In this document: positions 33,768-43,716 of the stretch, piece after piece | How the letters are laid out: each line of letters opens with the position of its first letter | Numbering within the stretch: position 1 is the stretch's first letter | Assembly: GCA_018902385.1 (NCBI GenBank) | Contig: JABSSW010000006.1 | Coordinates: forward strand, 124,001-188,000 | Reading direction: 5' to 3' | Source: Physcia stellaris | Taxonomy: Eukaryota; Ascomycota; Lecanoromycetes; Caliciales; Physciaceae | Length of the DNA stretch: 64,000 nucleotides | Position numbers and translations under genes: made by a program | The notes under the pieces: model-generated | Seen by the model: the letters and a program-made list of their open reading frames with translations, nothing else | Databases searched by the model: none | What the model was told of the DNA's origin: nothing

Positions 33768-34696
33768 TCACAACTTCAATTTCTCCTTCTCCGCTCTTGC
33801 TCCCTCCTTCTCTTCGATCCTCTTCCGCGCCTCCCACTCCCGCCTCCCCCTCCACCCCTTCCAAACCTCCCAACCAGCCATCGCCCCAGCAACATACGGA
33901 CTCCCCCAAAGCCAAAGCCCCCACACCCCCTCCTCCCCTCCAACCCCCGCATCACCTCCGCCACTCCCCTCTCCAACTCCTCCCTACTCCCCTCATTCCG
34001 CACCACCACCCCCCTCCCCTTCCCCCTCGCCTCCGTCCGTCCCACCTTCTCTCCCACCCCCATCTGGCTCCCAACTCTATCCTCCGCCTCCCGGGCACTG
34101 AGATGCGGATCCCGGCCCAGGAGTCTGCGCATCTGCGTCTCGGGGCTCGAAGCGATGAGCAAGACGAAGGAAACATACGGGTCGAGGGAGGATTCGTAGA
34201 GAAGCGGGATATCGAGGATGAGCGCCCAGTGCCCGCGCAGGTAGTAGGAGAGGATCTGGTAGAATATGGCCCGGCGCACGGCGGGGTGGATGATGGAGTT
34301 TAGGATCGCGCGGTCGCGCTTTCGGGAGGGGCTGCTGCCGAAGACGCGGCGGCCGAGGGAGGCGCGGTCGAGGGGTCTGCCTTGCTCTTGTGCATTGCTT
34401 TTGGATGTGGATGGAGGGGGAGATGGCTGCTGTTGCGGGATTGGAGACTGAGAGGAGGTTTGCGATGGGGGTTGTGCTTTTTCGTTGGATGATGAGGGGA
34501 AGGGGAGTAAGAGGTCCGGCGTCGTGGGGCCGAAGTATTCGACGATTTTGCGGTAGGCGGGCGTGCCGGGGAGGACGACTTCGCGGGCAAGGACGTCGGC
34601 GTCGATGAGGGGGAGGGAGTAAGGCGGGGAGGAGAGGAGGCGGGCGACGGTGGATTTGCCGGTTGCGATGTTGCCGGTGAGGCCGATGAGGAGCAT
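33768..34696 (-). CDS. dephospho-CoA kinase (last step of coenzyme A synthesis)
   Basis: Phosphorylates the 3'-hydroxyl of dephospho-CoA with ATP to make CoA. The start MLLIGLTGNIATGKST at 34696 carries the P-loop GNIATGKST. IDADVLAREVV and the HPAVRRAI and LDIPLLYES blocks are typical of the CoaE family. A low-complexity Pro/Ser/Gln insert sits near residues 70-95, as in many fungal homologues. The first frame degenerates after GLEGRRG into Gly/Arg-rich nonsense. A frame one base earlier gives a convincing C-terminus (VWGLWLWGSPYV, then WEARKRIEEKE) and stops at 33768-33770. The jump is at the C5 run 33926-33930 and equals one missing base. CoA synthesis is essential, so an assembly error is the likely cause. 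The long open frame upstream of 34696 is unlikely to be used. Confidence 0.88.
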
Positions 34697-35364
34697 GGTT
34701 GTTGTTGAGCGCAAAGTGCGCTGTATGAGACTTTTGTGGGGATGGTATGGGGAGGTTTTGTGCAGGGTCTGAGATGAGAGTGGATGTGGGTTTGTGGTGG
34801 TGCGGAGAAAGCCGGACTTTACGATGGTGCATTTCTGGGTGAATTCAATTGGTTTTGTCAGCCACATTTGTCGAAGCATTTGTGTCAGCGAGCATCCCCG
34901 GCTTATGGAAGTGATGTCATCCAATCTTTTGCATTTATCATTTTGTACTTTGGAGTGATCCCCGTGAGCTGGCAAATCGCATGGCTCTGCAACCTAGCTA
35001 GCTCGTCTTTCCAGCCCAGCATAACAGACAGCGAATAGTAGTAAGGACTCAGCTTTGAATTTGTACCGCGCCCTCGTTCAAGTTATCTCCTACCTTGTTG
35101 TCCTATTAATCACCATGTCATAGATTGTTACTGTGTTCTTATTGTCTATCCAAATTGACATTCATCATGTATGGCGAAGGGTCCATTGTCAAATTACCTT
35201 CCTGCCGATGCACCTTATAGGTATCCAATTTGCGAACGGAATATACAGGATTCCATATACAAGACCTGTTCAAAGTGTTCGGCATTATGCAGGACTCCTG
35301 CCTGACCGACGGACAGTAGGCGTAGCAAAAGAGCGTATTACAGGCATCAACAGGTTTGAATACA
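34697..35364. other. intergenic, nothing recognised
   Basis: About 670 bp upstream of the dephospho-CoA kinase and downstream of the next gene. No convincing ORF or repeat. Confidence 0.4.
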
Positions 35365-35965
35365 TCAAGCATCACCCCTCGGCGGCCTGTCCGAGAGCAC
35401 CGCCACCTTCGCCAGTCGGTCAACACCTGCCCCAACCTCCACATCCGCAACAAATTCCTCTACAAAGCCTCTCCGATAGCAATACTCGACCAACCCTAGC
35501 ACTCCGATCGCCACCCTCCACGTCAACCCATACTCCTCATTGATATCATAGAGCACGTAATGAAGATCATCGTACACAAGCATTATGGGCTTTGCTCCGA
35601 CTTCGGTATCGAGGCCATGGATCACGCCTTCGTGCCCGTAGACTTGCATGCAGTATCCAATGAGCCCATTGAATGCTGTGGGCTGGGTTTCGGGACCTTC
35701 GAAGGTGTAGGCGAGACGGAGACTTTGCCCGCGGATGATTCGACTGCAAGAGGCGGTTGGGGTTTTACTAGGTAAGGTTTATGAGCGTTATTGGTTGTAA
35801 GGAGATGGACATTTGGGTATCTCACAACGGAGTGGTGTCGTTGTGGGTGTGGTGACCCGCTATCCCAATTGTGTTCGGAGCGCTAATCCTGAGTGTGGAT
35901 GCTGCGAATACAAGAGTGGCTAGGTGAGCTATCGAAAGTAATCGCCACCAAATAACTGAAAGCAT
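35365..35965 (-). CDS. secreted protein of unknown function, two exons, about 170 aa
   Basis: The first exon from the ATG at 35965 encodes MLSVIWWRLLSIAHLATLVF, a signal peptide, then a short His/Asn/Thr-rich linker. A donor GTGAGA at 35825 and an acceptor TTGCAG at 35744 remove 82 bp in phase. Exon 2 starts FRIIRGQSLRLAYTFEG and runs to the stop at 35365. It is well ordered, with aromatic residues and the blocks GLIGYCMQVYGHEGVIHG and EYGLTWRVAIGVLG. Two cysteines occur in the mature part. I do not recognise the family. The second exon alone has no good start, which supports the spliced model. Secretion is inferred. Confidence 0.65.
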
Positions 35966-36674
35966 TTCTTTTTGTGTCTATGGAGAGCCCGGTGGTCTGG
36001 TTAGTGGTTCGGCCAATAATTTCTACAAAGCTCAGCGACTGGTGATAAAAAACTTCCGAGGAAGTGAGGTAGAAAGAGCGCGTAATTCTTGACGGCCGAT
36101 GAGGAAAGCGACATGCGAGCGCAAAAGAACCGAACAGCGCAAAAACGGAATATGACGGGAACTAGAAAGGCTGGTTGCGTGCGATATATTTTATATCTCT
36201 ACGATTACACCTTCAGACACTGAGTAAGGGTTGCCATGCTATGGGTCTCTTGGGATGAGACACAATGGATTCGTGAAACGATCGACGTCAGTACGCTCGC
36301 TGATCAAAATCGAAAGATCCTGTTCGCTGTACAATTCAAATAAGGGCTGCACGAAGTCTCAAGAGGTGTACGGTGACTAAAGAGCCAAATTACATTGGCT
36401 CCAATATCTCATCTATCGTGCTTCCTCGGTCGACTCTAAAGCAGGCATCGTTAAGCATCATTGACCGCTCATGGCTTTGACTCGTGGGAGCTATGATGAA
36501 GAGAGAGGCGCAGCACAAGGCTCGCAGGTTACGTTTGCCTTTTTAGGAGATAGGACAAGGCTGCGCGGCTAGAGAAGACCTGACCTACTTCTCATGACGC
36601 ATTGTACATGAACCACCATCGTTATTGTTTGAGAGAAACGTCTGAAATAATGCTTACGGGGTAGCTTCTAGAAG
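35966..36674. other. intergenic between divergent genes, nothing recognised
   Basis: About 700 bp. It must hold the promoters of the secreted protein gene (minus) and the large gene that follows (plus). No distinct motif found. Confidence 0.4.
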
Positions 36675-39448
36675 ATGGCGGAACTGACGGCCGTAGCCTT
36701 CATGATCCAGATCGCAGACATCGGTTTCCGCCTCAGCCTCAAATTGTTCACTTTTGCCCAGACCGTCGCGAAAGCCGATGAAGCCATCCTTTCGACCTCG
36801 AAAGATGTATCCCTTACCTGCTCCGTTTTGAAAGAGGTCGGCGAGGTGCTCAAGGCAGATGAATCATCTCGAACTTACTCGGCAAGCGCAGTCGGAACCG
36901 CTACTGCCATCGTCACAGAGTGCTCAGATGTATTCAAGGAAATGGAGCAAATCCTGGTGGAGAGAGTCCCGAATATCAAGTCGAGTTGCAGAGATAAGAT
37001 CATGACGACGATAGCACTGAAGCCATGGGAGCGTTTCAAGTGGTCGTATTGGCAGCCGAAATTGCAGCTGCTGAGAAGCAATCTGGATAGGCTGAGATCT
37101 ACCTTATCGGTAATGCTACATGTCATTACTTATCAACGAATACTCAAGTATCCGCCCAGTCTTTTCTGTGGGCTGCAAGTAATGACATCGTGGTAGTACG
37201 GCTACTCCAGATGTCTGTGCGAACCAGACCGCATTGATTCGGGACTTGATCAGATCTAAGGAGAAGCAAGTCGAGAAGTATGAAAAGCTGAAGCGCAGCC
37301 TCACCGACGGCGAAGACGCAGTACTCGGATCTTTGGCTATCCCGAATGCCCTATCACCAATCCCAGTTCACCACCGCAAGGCTAGGGAAAAGTTCTTTGC
37401 ACGAACACTGCGAGAAAAGCGTAGAGAAGACCCGGAATCCCCAGCCGAATTTAGTCGGGAAGAAGAAACCGATTTGGCCTACGCAAGCCACCTATCGAAC
37501 CTTTTTGGAAGCCTGATTGCACAAGTGGATATTCCAGCGTATCGGATTGGCCTCCTAAGTCGACATAGAATTAGACTTCACCTCCATAAAGCCCAGTCAA
37601 GAGAGTTTGAACAGTTGATCCACTTGTATGGTGTAACCGCTCTAGAGCAGATATACGGACTTCAGTCTCCGAGGGAGGACGCCGAGTCAGTCACATCAGT
37701 GAGTCGGCAAAGCGAGAATGCAGACCGTAAACTCCGAAGAGTGAAGGGTAAGAGCTTCATCAATATACAAAACAATCAAACAGACATACGAGAGTCCTTA
37801 TTGCCAGAGTTCTGGTTGTCACCAGAGGGCATCAGCCGAGATGTGTTGCAGGAAAATATCTCCGATATGTTGGGACCTGAGGCTTCTTTCAAATACTATT
37901 GTAATGATGTACTTACTTCACGTTCTTACAAAATACCTGGATACTAATGCATCATAGGGAATCGAGCGCTATTGTGTGAGAGCTAGCAGACTTTTTAGCT
38001 CAGTAAGTTTTACATTCATGCTACAATTTTTCTTGTCACTTCCTCTGAGGAATTCTACTATAGAAACAGCTGCAAGATTTATTGCAAAAGTCTCGAGCAA
38101 ACACATCACAGAAACTTGAACTCACGAACCGTAACCGTCACCCGGAGTCAAGTGGTGAGGCCAGAGCCTATGGCTCTCGAGGTGATCGAGACCATGATCT
38201 CAAACATATCCCGGGTTGGAGTCAAAGATTAGCGAATGCTCCGAGTAGAACAGAAACGGCCAGATCACCCCCCAGAGGGAGGCCAAAAGCTAGGAACGAC
38301 TGGTTCATAGATGGAGATGGCATTCATCCAGAAGTCATGCAAAGAGAAATATGTAAATTCTTAGGTCCTGAGGCCTCCCTCAAACCAGAAATCTACAACG
38401 GTATTACCGGCTACATTGTGGACGCCCATCGACCCTTTACTCCCGAGATGCTGGCAGATCTTAGAGCCTTGTCAGAAGAATACACAAGGGAAACTCGTGA
38501 AATGACATCAAGCGGCTATCAAGGGATCCCTTATAGAGAAACCCATACAAGTCGGAGATTATCTCAAGATCATACCTTGCTGGAACCTCCTGTAGAAGAT
38601 CCTTTTGCTTCTTGGCCTGGACGCTCAATGGCAGCGTCAGACAGCCCTTATCTTTGCAGCGCTAGCCACTTTCCTGATGGTGCGAGTAACCCTTCCAGCG
38701 CCAATACTTATGGACATGGTCCCAAATACCCTCCAGATAAAACGTACTCCATGCATCCAGGCTTGCCAGACGCTGCTTCGTACCCTTCTGCAAGAAATCA
38801 GACAACACTAGAAGAATCTTTGGGACCGTTAAATGTACAGGCAAATCCTTATTGTAGCGAAGTAGGGTATCCTCGTGCTCAGAGTTATCCACCTAAGCTC
38901 GCAAACTTCCATCCAAATGCATCTCAACCATGTGACTCGATAGCAGCGCATAGCGGCTCAATGTCAGCTGCAGACAACAGGGTCGAGTTTTTAATCGAAG
39001 CACCACAAGCTGGACCCGATTTTCATGATGACGATGATGAGTCCGAATGGTCCGGTTTCTCATCTTCAGATGATAACATGGTACGCTCCAACACATATTT
39101 TGAGCTTTTGATCACTAGAAGTCGGTGTCGCAAAAAGCTGACCATCAGTTACAGATTCAACAGCCGATCCTGCACCACGTGCCAAATCGCAAGCGGCTTC
39201 ACTCCCTATCCCTCGATGAGTTTGGCCCAGCTTCCAAGAGACGGCGACAAGAGAACTCGACCAGTGACCAAGAGACGGCGGAAGCCTCCGATGATACCGC
39301 TATTCCGCCACTCCCGCCTATGGAATTTGTTAAAACCCCGAATTCTCAAGCCCAAACTATGCCTGGGGGCCTGGGCGATGAGAACAGTGACGATAGGATC
39401 AGTAAGGCGCTGCTCGATCTTGTCGAATTATGGAAGCCGGTAGATTGA
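36675..39448 (+). CDS. large multi-exon protein with Helo/STAND-like fungal N-terminal domain and a repeated C-terminal-region domain
   Basis: The first exon encodes a helical domain (MAELTAVAFMIQIADIGFRL...) of the type found at the N-terminus of fungal STAND/NLR-like and related proteins. After an intron ending near 37210 come coiled charged stretches (IRSKEKQVEKYEKLKRS). A module is then repeated: FWLSPEGISRDVLQENISDMLGPEAS, with the rest across an intron, and DWFIDGDGIHPEVMQREICKFLGPEAS in the next exon (quoted in parts: ISRDVL/IHPEVM and LGPEAS). This module is common in uncharacterised Pezizomycotina proteins. A long Tyr/Pro/Ser-rich region follows. A last intron from 39079 leads to SVSQKADHQLQ... 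with a nuclear-signal-like SKRRRQ and a stop at 39446-39448. No NACHT or kinase domain is present. Function is unknown; a signalling or transcription-linked role is possible. Confidence 0.72.
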
Positions 39449-39460
39449 AACCCTGGCTTT

Positions 39461-39482
39461 GGGGCGCGGGGGTGGGGGTGGG
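39461..39482 (+). other. G-quadruplex-type G-run cluster just after the stop codon
   Basis: Four G runs (GGGG, GGGGG, GGGGG, GGG) with loops of 1-3 bases lie 12-35 bp past the preceding stop codon. The pattern meets the usual G4 rule. A role in 3' end formation is possible but unproven. Confidence 0.5.
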
Positions 39483-41911
39483 AGGCGGCGGCACTGGGGG
39501 CGACTAGGTGTTCATTATTCTAACGGGTATGTAATTCTTCTCGACTTTTGTGACTTTCGCACTTTATTCAGATGATAGATCACATATAACAAACCGTTGT
39601 GTTTAGCTAGTTTGCTATTCACGTTTGATCCATCAGATTACTCAGATTTCCCGAAAATATTAGCTCAAAAATCCACAAAGACTTCTTTATCATCTAACTT
39701 CCTTCACGATCCTGCAGAACCGACGCACCTCTCTCTCCCTAAAAAAAAAGAATCAAACATAGGACACCACGTCCCTAAACCAAATCAGGGGTTGATAGCG
39801 CGATGATACTTTTTAACATTCGATTTGATATATCCATTGCCGCAAGCTCTATATCAAAAACACGCATCATCATAACACTTTCTTGGGGGGGATACAGCCT
39901 ACTTTACCTCATGACTTAACGCGAACGATTCCATGAAATTTGGAACAATCGGGGATTTGGATTTTTCGAGAGAAGAGGACGGGAAGGTCTCGCATTGGTA
40001 TCTGTACATGTCCTGAGCGTCGATTTTCTCTAATTGTGAAGTGGCGCTTGTCTCAGCTTGTATACCTGTATGGCCGGATATACAGGATCAGGAAGGTGGG
40101 AGGTGGGGGATTGTACTATCCTTTTGCCTTTTTTTTCCTTTTAAGACAGGATGTCTGGGCCTGGAAGATGGATTTTGGCAGAGGGGTGATTGTGGTTGTT
40201 GCAATGTGTTACATGAACTTTCATTGCATGAAGAATAAATTATACTCCTTCTCCTGCATTTTTCCTCTTTTGGCAGCTCGACATCCCAACCCCCCCTATT
40301 TAGCTTCCCATCTTACTCTACTGTCCTCGCTCCCTCACTGCCCCACCCCCAGCTCCACCACCGCCCCTTTCCTCCCAATCCCCCTTCCAAACCCCCCTGG
40401 ACCCCTCCATCCATCCCTACCCTTCTCAGAGCTATATGCTAACCTGAGACTAAACAGCACCGCTCCGTGATCAAATCCGGTGCGATTTTGTCCGTGGTCG
40501 TGGCGAAGGAGAGGTTACTGCAGTGAAATTATCGATGTCGGTGCTATACTGGGAAGGGGGAGAGGGGACGGGGGCAGGTTTGATGGTAGGGTTTGGGTGG
40601 GAAGGTTATGGGACAAGTGATGAGAGAAAAGGAGGAAAGGGTGCGGAGGAGGAGCAGTAAGGCTATCAAAAATCGAACGTCTCCCCCACGGATCCCCTAG
40701 AGGATACTCTACCAACTGACGATTTGAGCATTGCAAGAGGTCTTTGTATTTGGGAAGCGGCTGAGCGAGCTGAGTGTCACCGTGCTGCGACTGGAAGGTG
40801 TATTTTTTTCGAGGGGGAGGGAGGGGGAGGGGTTTTGGGATTTTCGGCCGAAAAAAAAAAGCGGTGGCGGTAGTGTTTGGGTATGAAACGGACGTCGCAG
40901 CGAGGGTCGTGATGGCCAGGAATTTTGGGGAATGGGGCATGGGTGATGATATGGCTTCGTGGCGTAGAAATAGGAGGCTCAGTGGGTAATGAGGAAGTGT
41001 AGACCTTCTTTCCATCTCCTCATTTCAGATCCCAATACTTTCGCCATCAGCAGCCGTCGTATCCCAGACCGAGCATCCCAAAGCCTCCTGTATACTCTCC
41101 AATCAGCCTAGCATCGAGTCGTTTCCTGGTGAGGCCAATTAGCTCTACCTAACGCTAAAGAGGTCGAAGTGAGGAAAATAGCGTAGTTCACCCCTTGGGT
41201 CGGAGGAGATCTTGGAGCTGTTGGTTGGGTACTCTCCTCTGGTCCTTTTCTTTTTGTGGGAGGATGAAATGGGGGGGGGGACGCATAGATCTTCAAGGCC
41301 TCCCAGTACTAGAGGTCTCGTCTTAATTAAGCAGCTGAGAGTTGGGATAGGCTGTGTCGTTTCAAAAAGCTTGATAGCTAAGGAGCATATTGTCGGTCGA
41401 CGGCACTAACCTGGAAATCGCATTTGTCTCTTACCTTCCCAGCGGGCTGTAGCAAGTTCTCGTTAGCGGAGTTCCCTGAGTTCTCTTGGAGTGGCGCTTA
41501 GTAGGTATATCTGATCAAGGAAGTGCGTTCAGGAGGAAGCGGAATCATCGAAGCCTAGTTGGTTTAGCTGTATATCTAGCAGTCTTGAAAATCGACATTT
41601 TTGATAAGTGTTTGCGATAGTGTGAGAATGGGGATTGTTTGGCTGGCTTGGGAAACATTCGAAGGGAATTTACTGGAGTATGAACTGGAGACTCTCGGCA
41701 CCATTCGCTCGGGACTTTTACCCTTGTTGGCTGTAGAGGTTTTGTCGTGGGGTTCCTTGATCAAGAGCGAGGATAACGTGGCATGGCATGGCAATCTAGA
41801 GAGGTAGTATCACAAGGGCTATGCACGTTTCAAATTTCCTAACCCCAGGTCGTGAAAATTCCCGACTTCCGGCCTGATCTCGAGAGAGCATCCCAGCTTT
41901 CGCCAAGCGTT
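39483..41911. other. intergenic, about 2.4 kb, low-complexity G- and C-rich tracts
   Basis: ORFs here (for example 39940-40470) read through simple sequence and look non-coding. A second G4-type cluster is at 40813-40832 and a G10 run at about 41271-41280. No known gene, RNA or transposon was recognised. Confidence 0.4.
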
Positions 41912-42914
41912 TCAATTCATCGAAACGGCTGTAGATATCAAGTCCCATCCTCCATCTTCAACTTCACCCCCTTCCTCGATATCCCCATTCCCCTCAACCC
42001 CTCCCGCAAGCACCTTCGTGCCATTGCTAGGCTGCTCGCTCCCCGGCGTCTGAGCGCACACATTCCCATCCTCGTCCACGAACTCGAAATTGTATCTCGA
42101 TAGTAAATGAGGTATGGCTGATAACTGAGGACCATATCTGGCCGTGTTGTCGTAAAGCTCGAAGAGGGGCACGGCGAGCAATTTCATGTTTTTGGGCACA
42201 CTTAGTACTTCTGCATGGGTCGTTAGCCGTTTCTGTAAAATTGTTGGAAGGATCGAGGATGGAGGATAACGTACTGCTTTTCGGTAATTGGATAAAATAA
42301 AGCTTTTGCACTCTTTCGGTCTGGTGACATGGGCCGGCAAGAAAGGGTACATGAATGTTTCGAAGTTGGGTCGCCACCATTGCGCAAGTGTGTCGCCGAT
42401 CTGCCACTCATCGTTCACGCCTTCTCCCGAGAATTGAGTGCCCACAGGTGCCAGCCTTTCATTGAGACGCAATTTGAAGCCTTCTACTTCATCGTCCTCG
42501 GCTTGAAGATAATCGCCTGGTCTTGCTACAGTCAGCACGAAGGCAGGACTCGGGAGGTCTCGACGCACAGCTTGAAGAAAGCATTCGCAATCTGGAGCAT
42601 GAGGATGTGCGGATGGTTGTGCTCATGGCAGACTAGTATTCCTTCACACGTCCTTCGCATGCCATGTTGCTCGTAATGTTCCTCTAATCTCTTTAACCTT
42701 GCAAGAACCGAAGGATCCTCCTCTGGCTGGTTCTCCTTCGTCCCGAAGGTGTAGTTACTGAGTGGGAAGAGGCGGATGGTCTTTGGCTGGTTGGCTGAAA
42801 ATTGTTTTGGAAGAATTGGGCTGCGAGAAGTTTGGTCAACAACGACAAATCATACTGAAGCAGGAAAGCTTACGGGTATGAAGTCTGGAGTGAAGTAGTG
42901 GTAATGGTCGACAT
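41912..42914 (-). CDS. cleavage factor I 25 kDa subunit (CFIm25/NUDT21 homologue)
   Basis: RNA-binding Nudix-fold subunit of the pre-mRNA 3' processing machinery, which binds UGUA elements in the nucleus. From the ATG at 42914 (MSTITTTSLQTSYP), introns at 42821-42873, 42522-42569 and 42211-42275 are removed. The conserved blocks follow in order: IRLFPLSNYTFGTKE, EEHYEQHGMRRTCEG, LPGDYL, LAPVGTQFSGEGVNDEW, WWRPNFETFMYPFLP, HVTRPKEC, KLYFIQLP, VLSVPKNMKLLAVPLFELYD, GPQLSAIPHLLSRYNFEF. Between PKEC and KLYF the frame jumps by one base at the A4 run (+ strand T4 at 42305-42308). Homologues read KK there, so one A is missing. In an essential, highly conserved gene this is almost certainly a consensus error. 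The C-terminal acidic tail is extended. Confidence 0.93.
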
Positions 42915-42946
42915 ATCGGCAAGGGTCTGATTCGAGGATCGCAATG

Positions 42947-43536
42947 TCACGGTTGCTCGTCGATCTGTATGGCCTCAATGCGGCAGTTGAAGAAGAGCTT
43001 CCATCTATAGCAGCAAGCAATGTCGAGCGCCCACTTGTTGCTCTCGGAGTGTCGATTGAGATCTTTGTCAGGGTGGACCAAATACGTGAGAATGTCTGAA
43101 AGCCAGACTGAAGACGTTAAGCAGGTGCGCGAATCCAGGAGTACCGTGTTGACGTTCCAGTTGATTAGTCTACGGAGGTATAAGGTAAGACACTGGAGAT
43201 GCGAAGTTGGGCCTCCGCAGAGTTACGAGACTCGCGAGAGTAGAGTGAAAATATCACGCTACTGCAGGTACCCGTGTTGGTCTTGGCGCTCAAAAGGCTT
43301 CGGCCCGGAACCTTTACGTAGGATTTGCTTCTTAAGGTATCGATTAAACAGCAAAGTAAAGGACGAACAAACAGTGGAGTGTGAAAAATCATATATGAGC
43401 ACCCTACGAGGATGGTGCTATCGAGTTCTTCGAGTCGAGATTTCTGCATCTTGAATCTCGCGAGCTCGATCTCCTTGTTTCCTGCATCTTCCTTCCCTTC
43501 CCTTGGTCTGACACTCTTCAACTCCAACTTGTCCAT
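42947..43536 (-). CDS. three-exon protein of unknown function, about 137 aa, directly upstream of CFIm25
   Basis: The ATG at 43536 opens MDKLELKSVRPREGKEDAG..., a charged helical stretch. A donor at 43407 and an acceptor at 43331 remove 77 bp. Exon 2 (KQILRKGSGPKPFERQDQHG) ends at a donor at 43271. An intron of 102 bp ends at 43170. Exon 3 (LINWNVNTVLLDSRTC...) is open to TGA at 42947-42949. All joins keep phase, and the product is ordered and has several Cys and Trp. I do not recognise it. Only 32 bp separate its stop from the CFIm25 ATG on the same strand. Tight linkage, co-transcription or a missed fusion are all possible. Confidence 0.55.
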
Positions 43537-43716
43537 GTGATAATTATTTCTCAAGCTTGTATACCATAAGAGCAGTAAACTTTTAGTTGAATTCAAAGTC
43601 TACCCCAATACCAAGTCTGCAGATGTCGCTATGTAAATCACCTACCACTGCGGACAGCTAAATCCCTATTCAATAAGTTTGTTCGTGCGGTCTTTTCATG
43701 CTTGGTTGAAAGGAGA

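Noticed and set aside
33797-34303. Pro-rich plus-strand ORF
   Set aside because: It is the antisense shadow of the GC-rich dephospho-CoA kinase gene.
39940-40470. 176-codon ORF
   Set aside because: Reads through simple C- and T-rich sequence with no domain.
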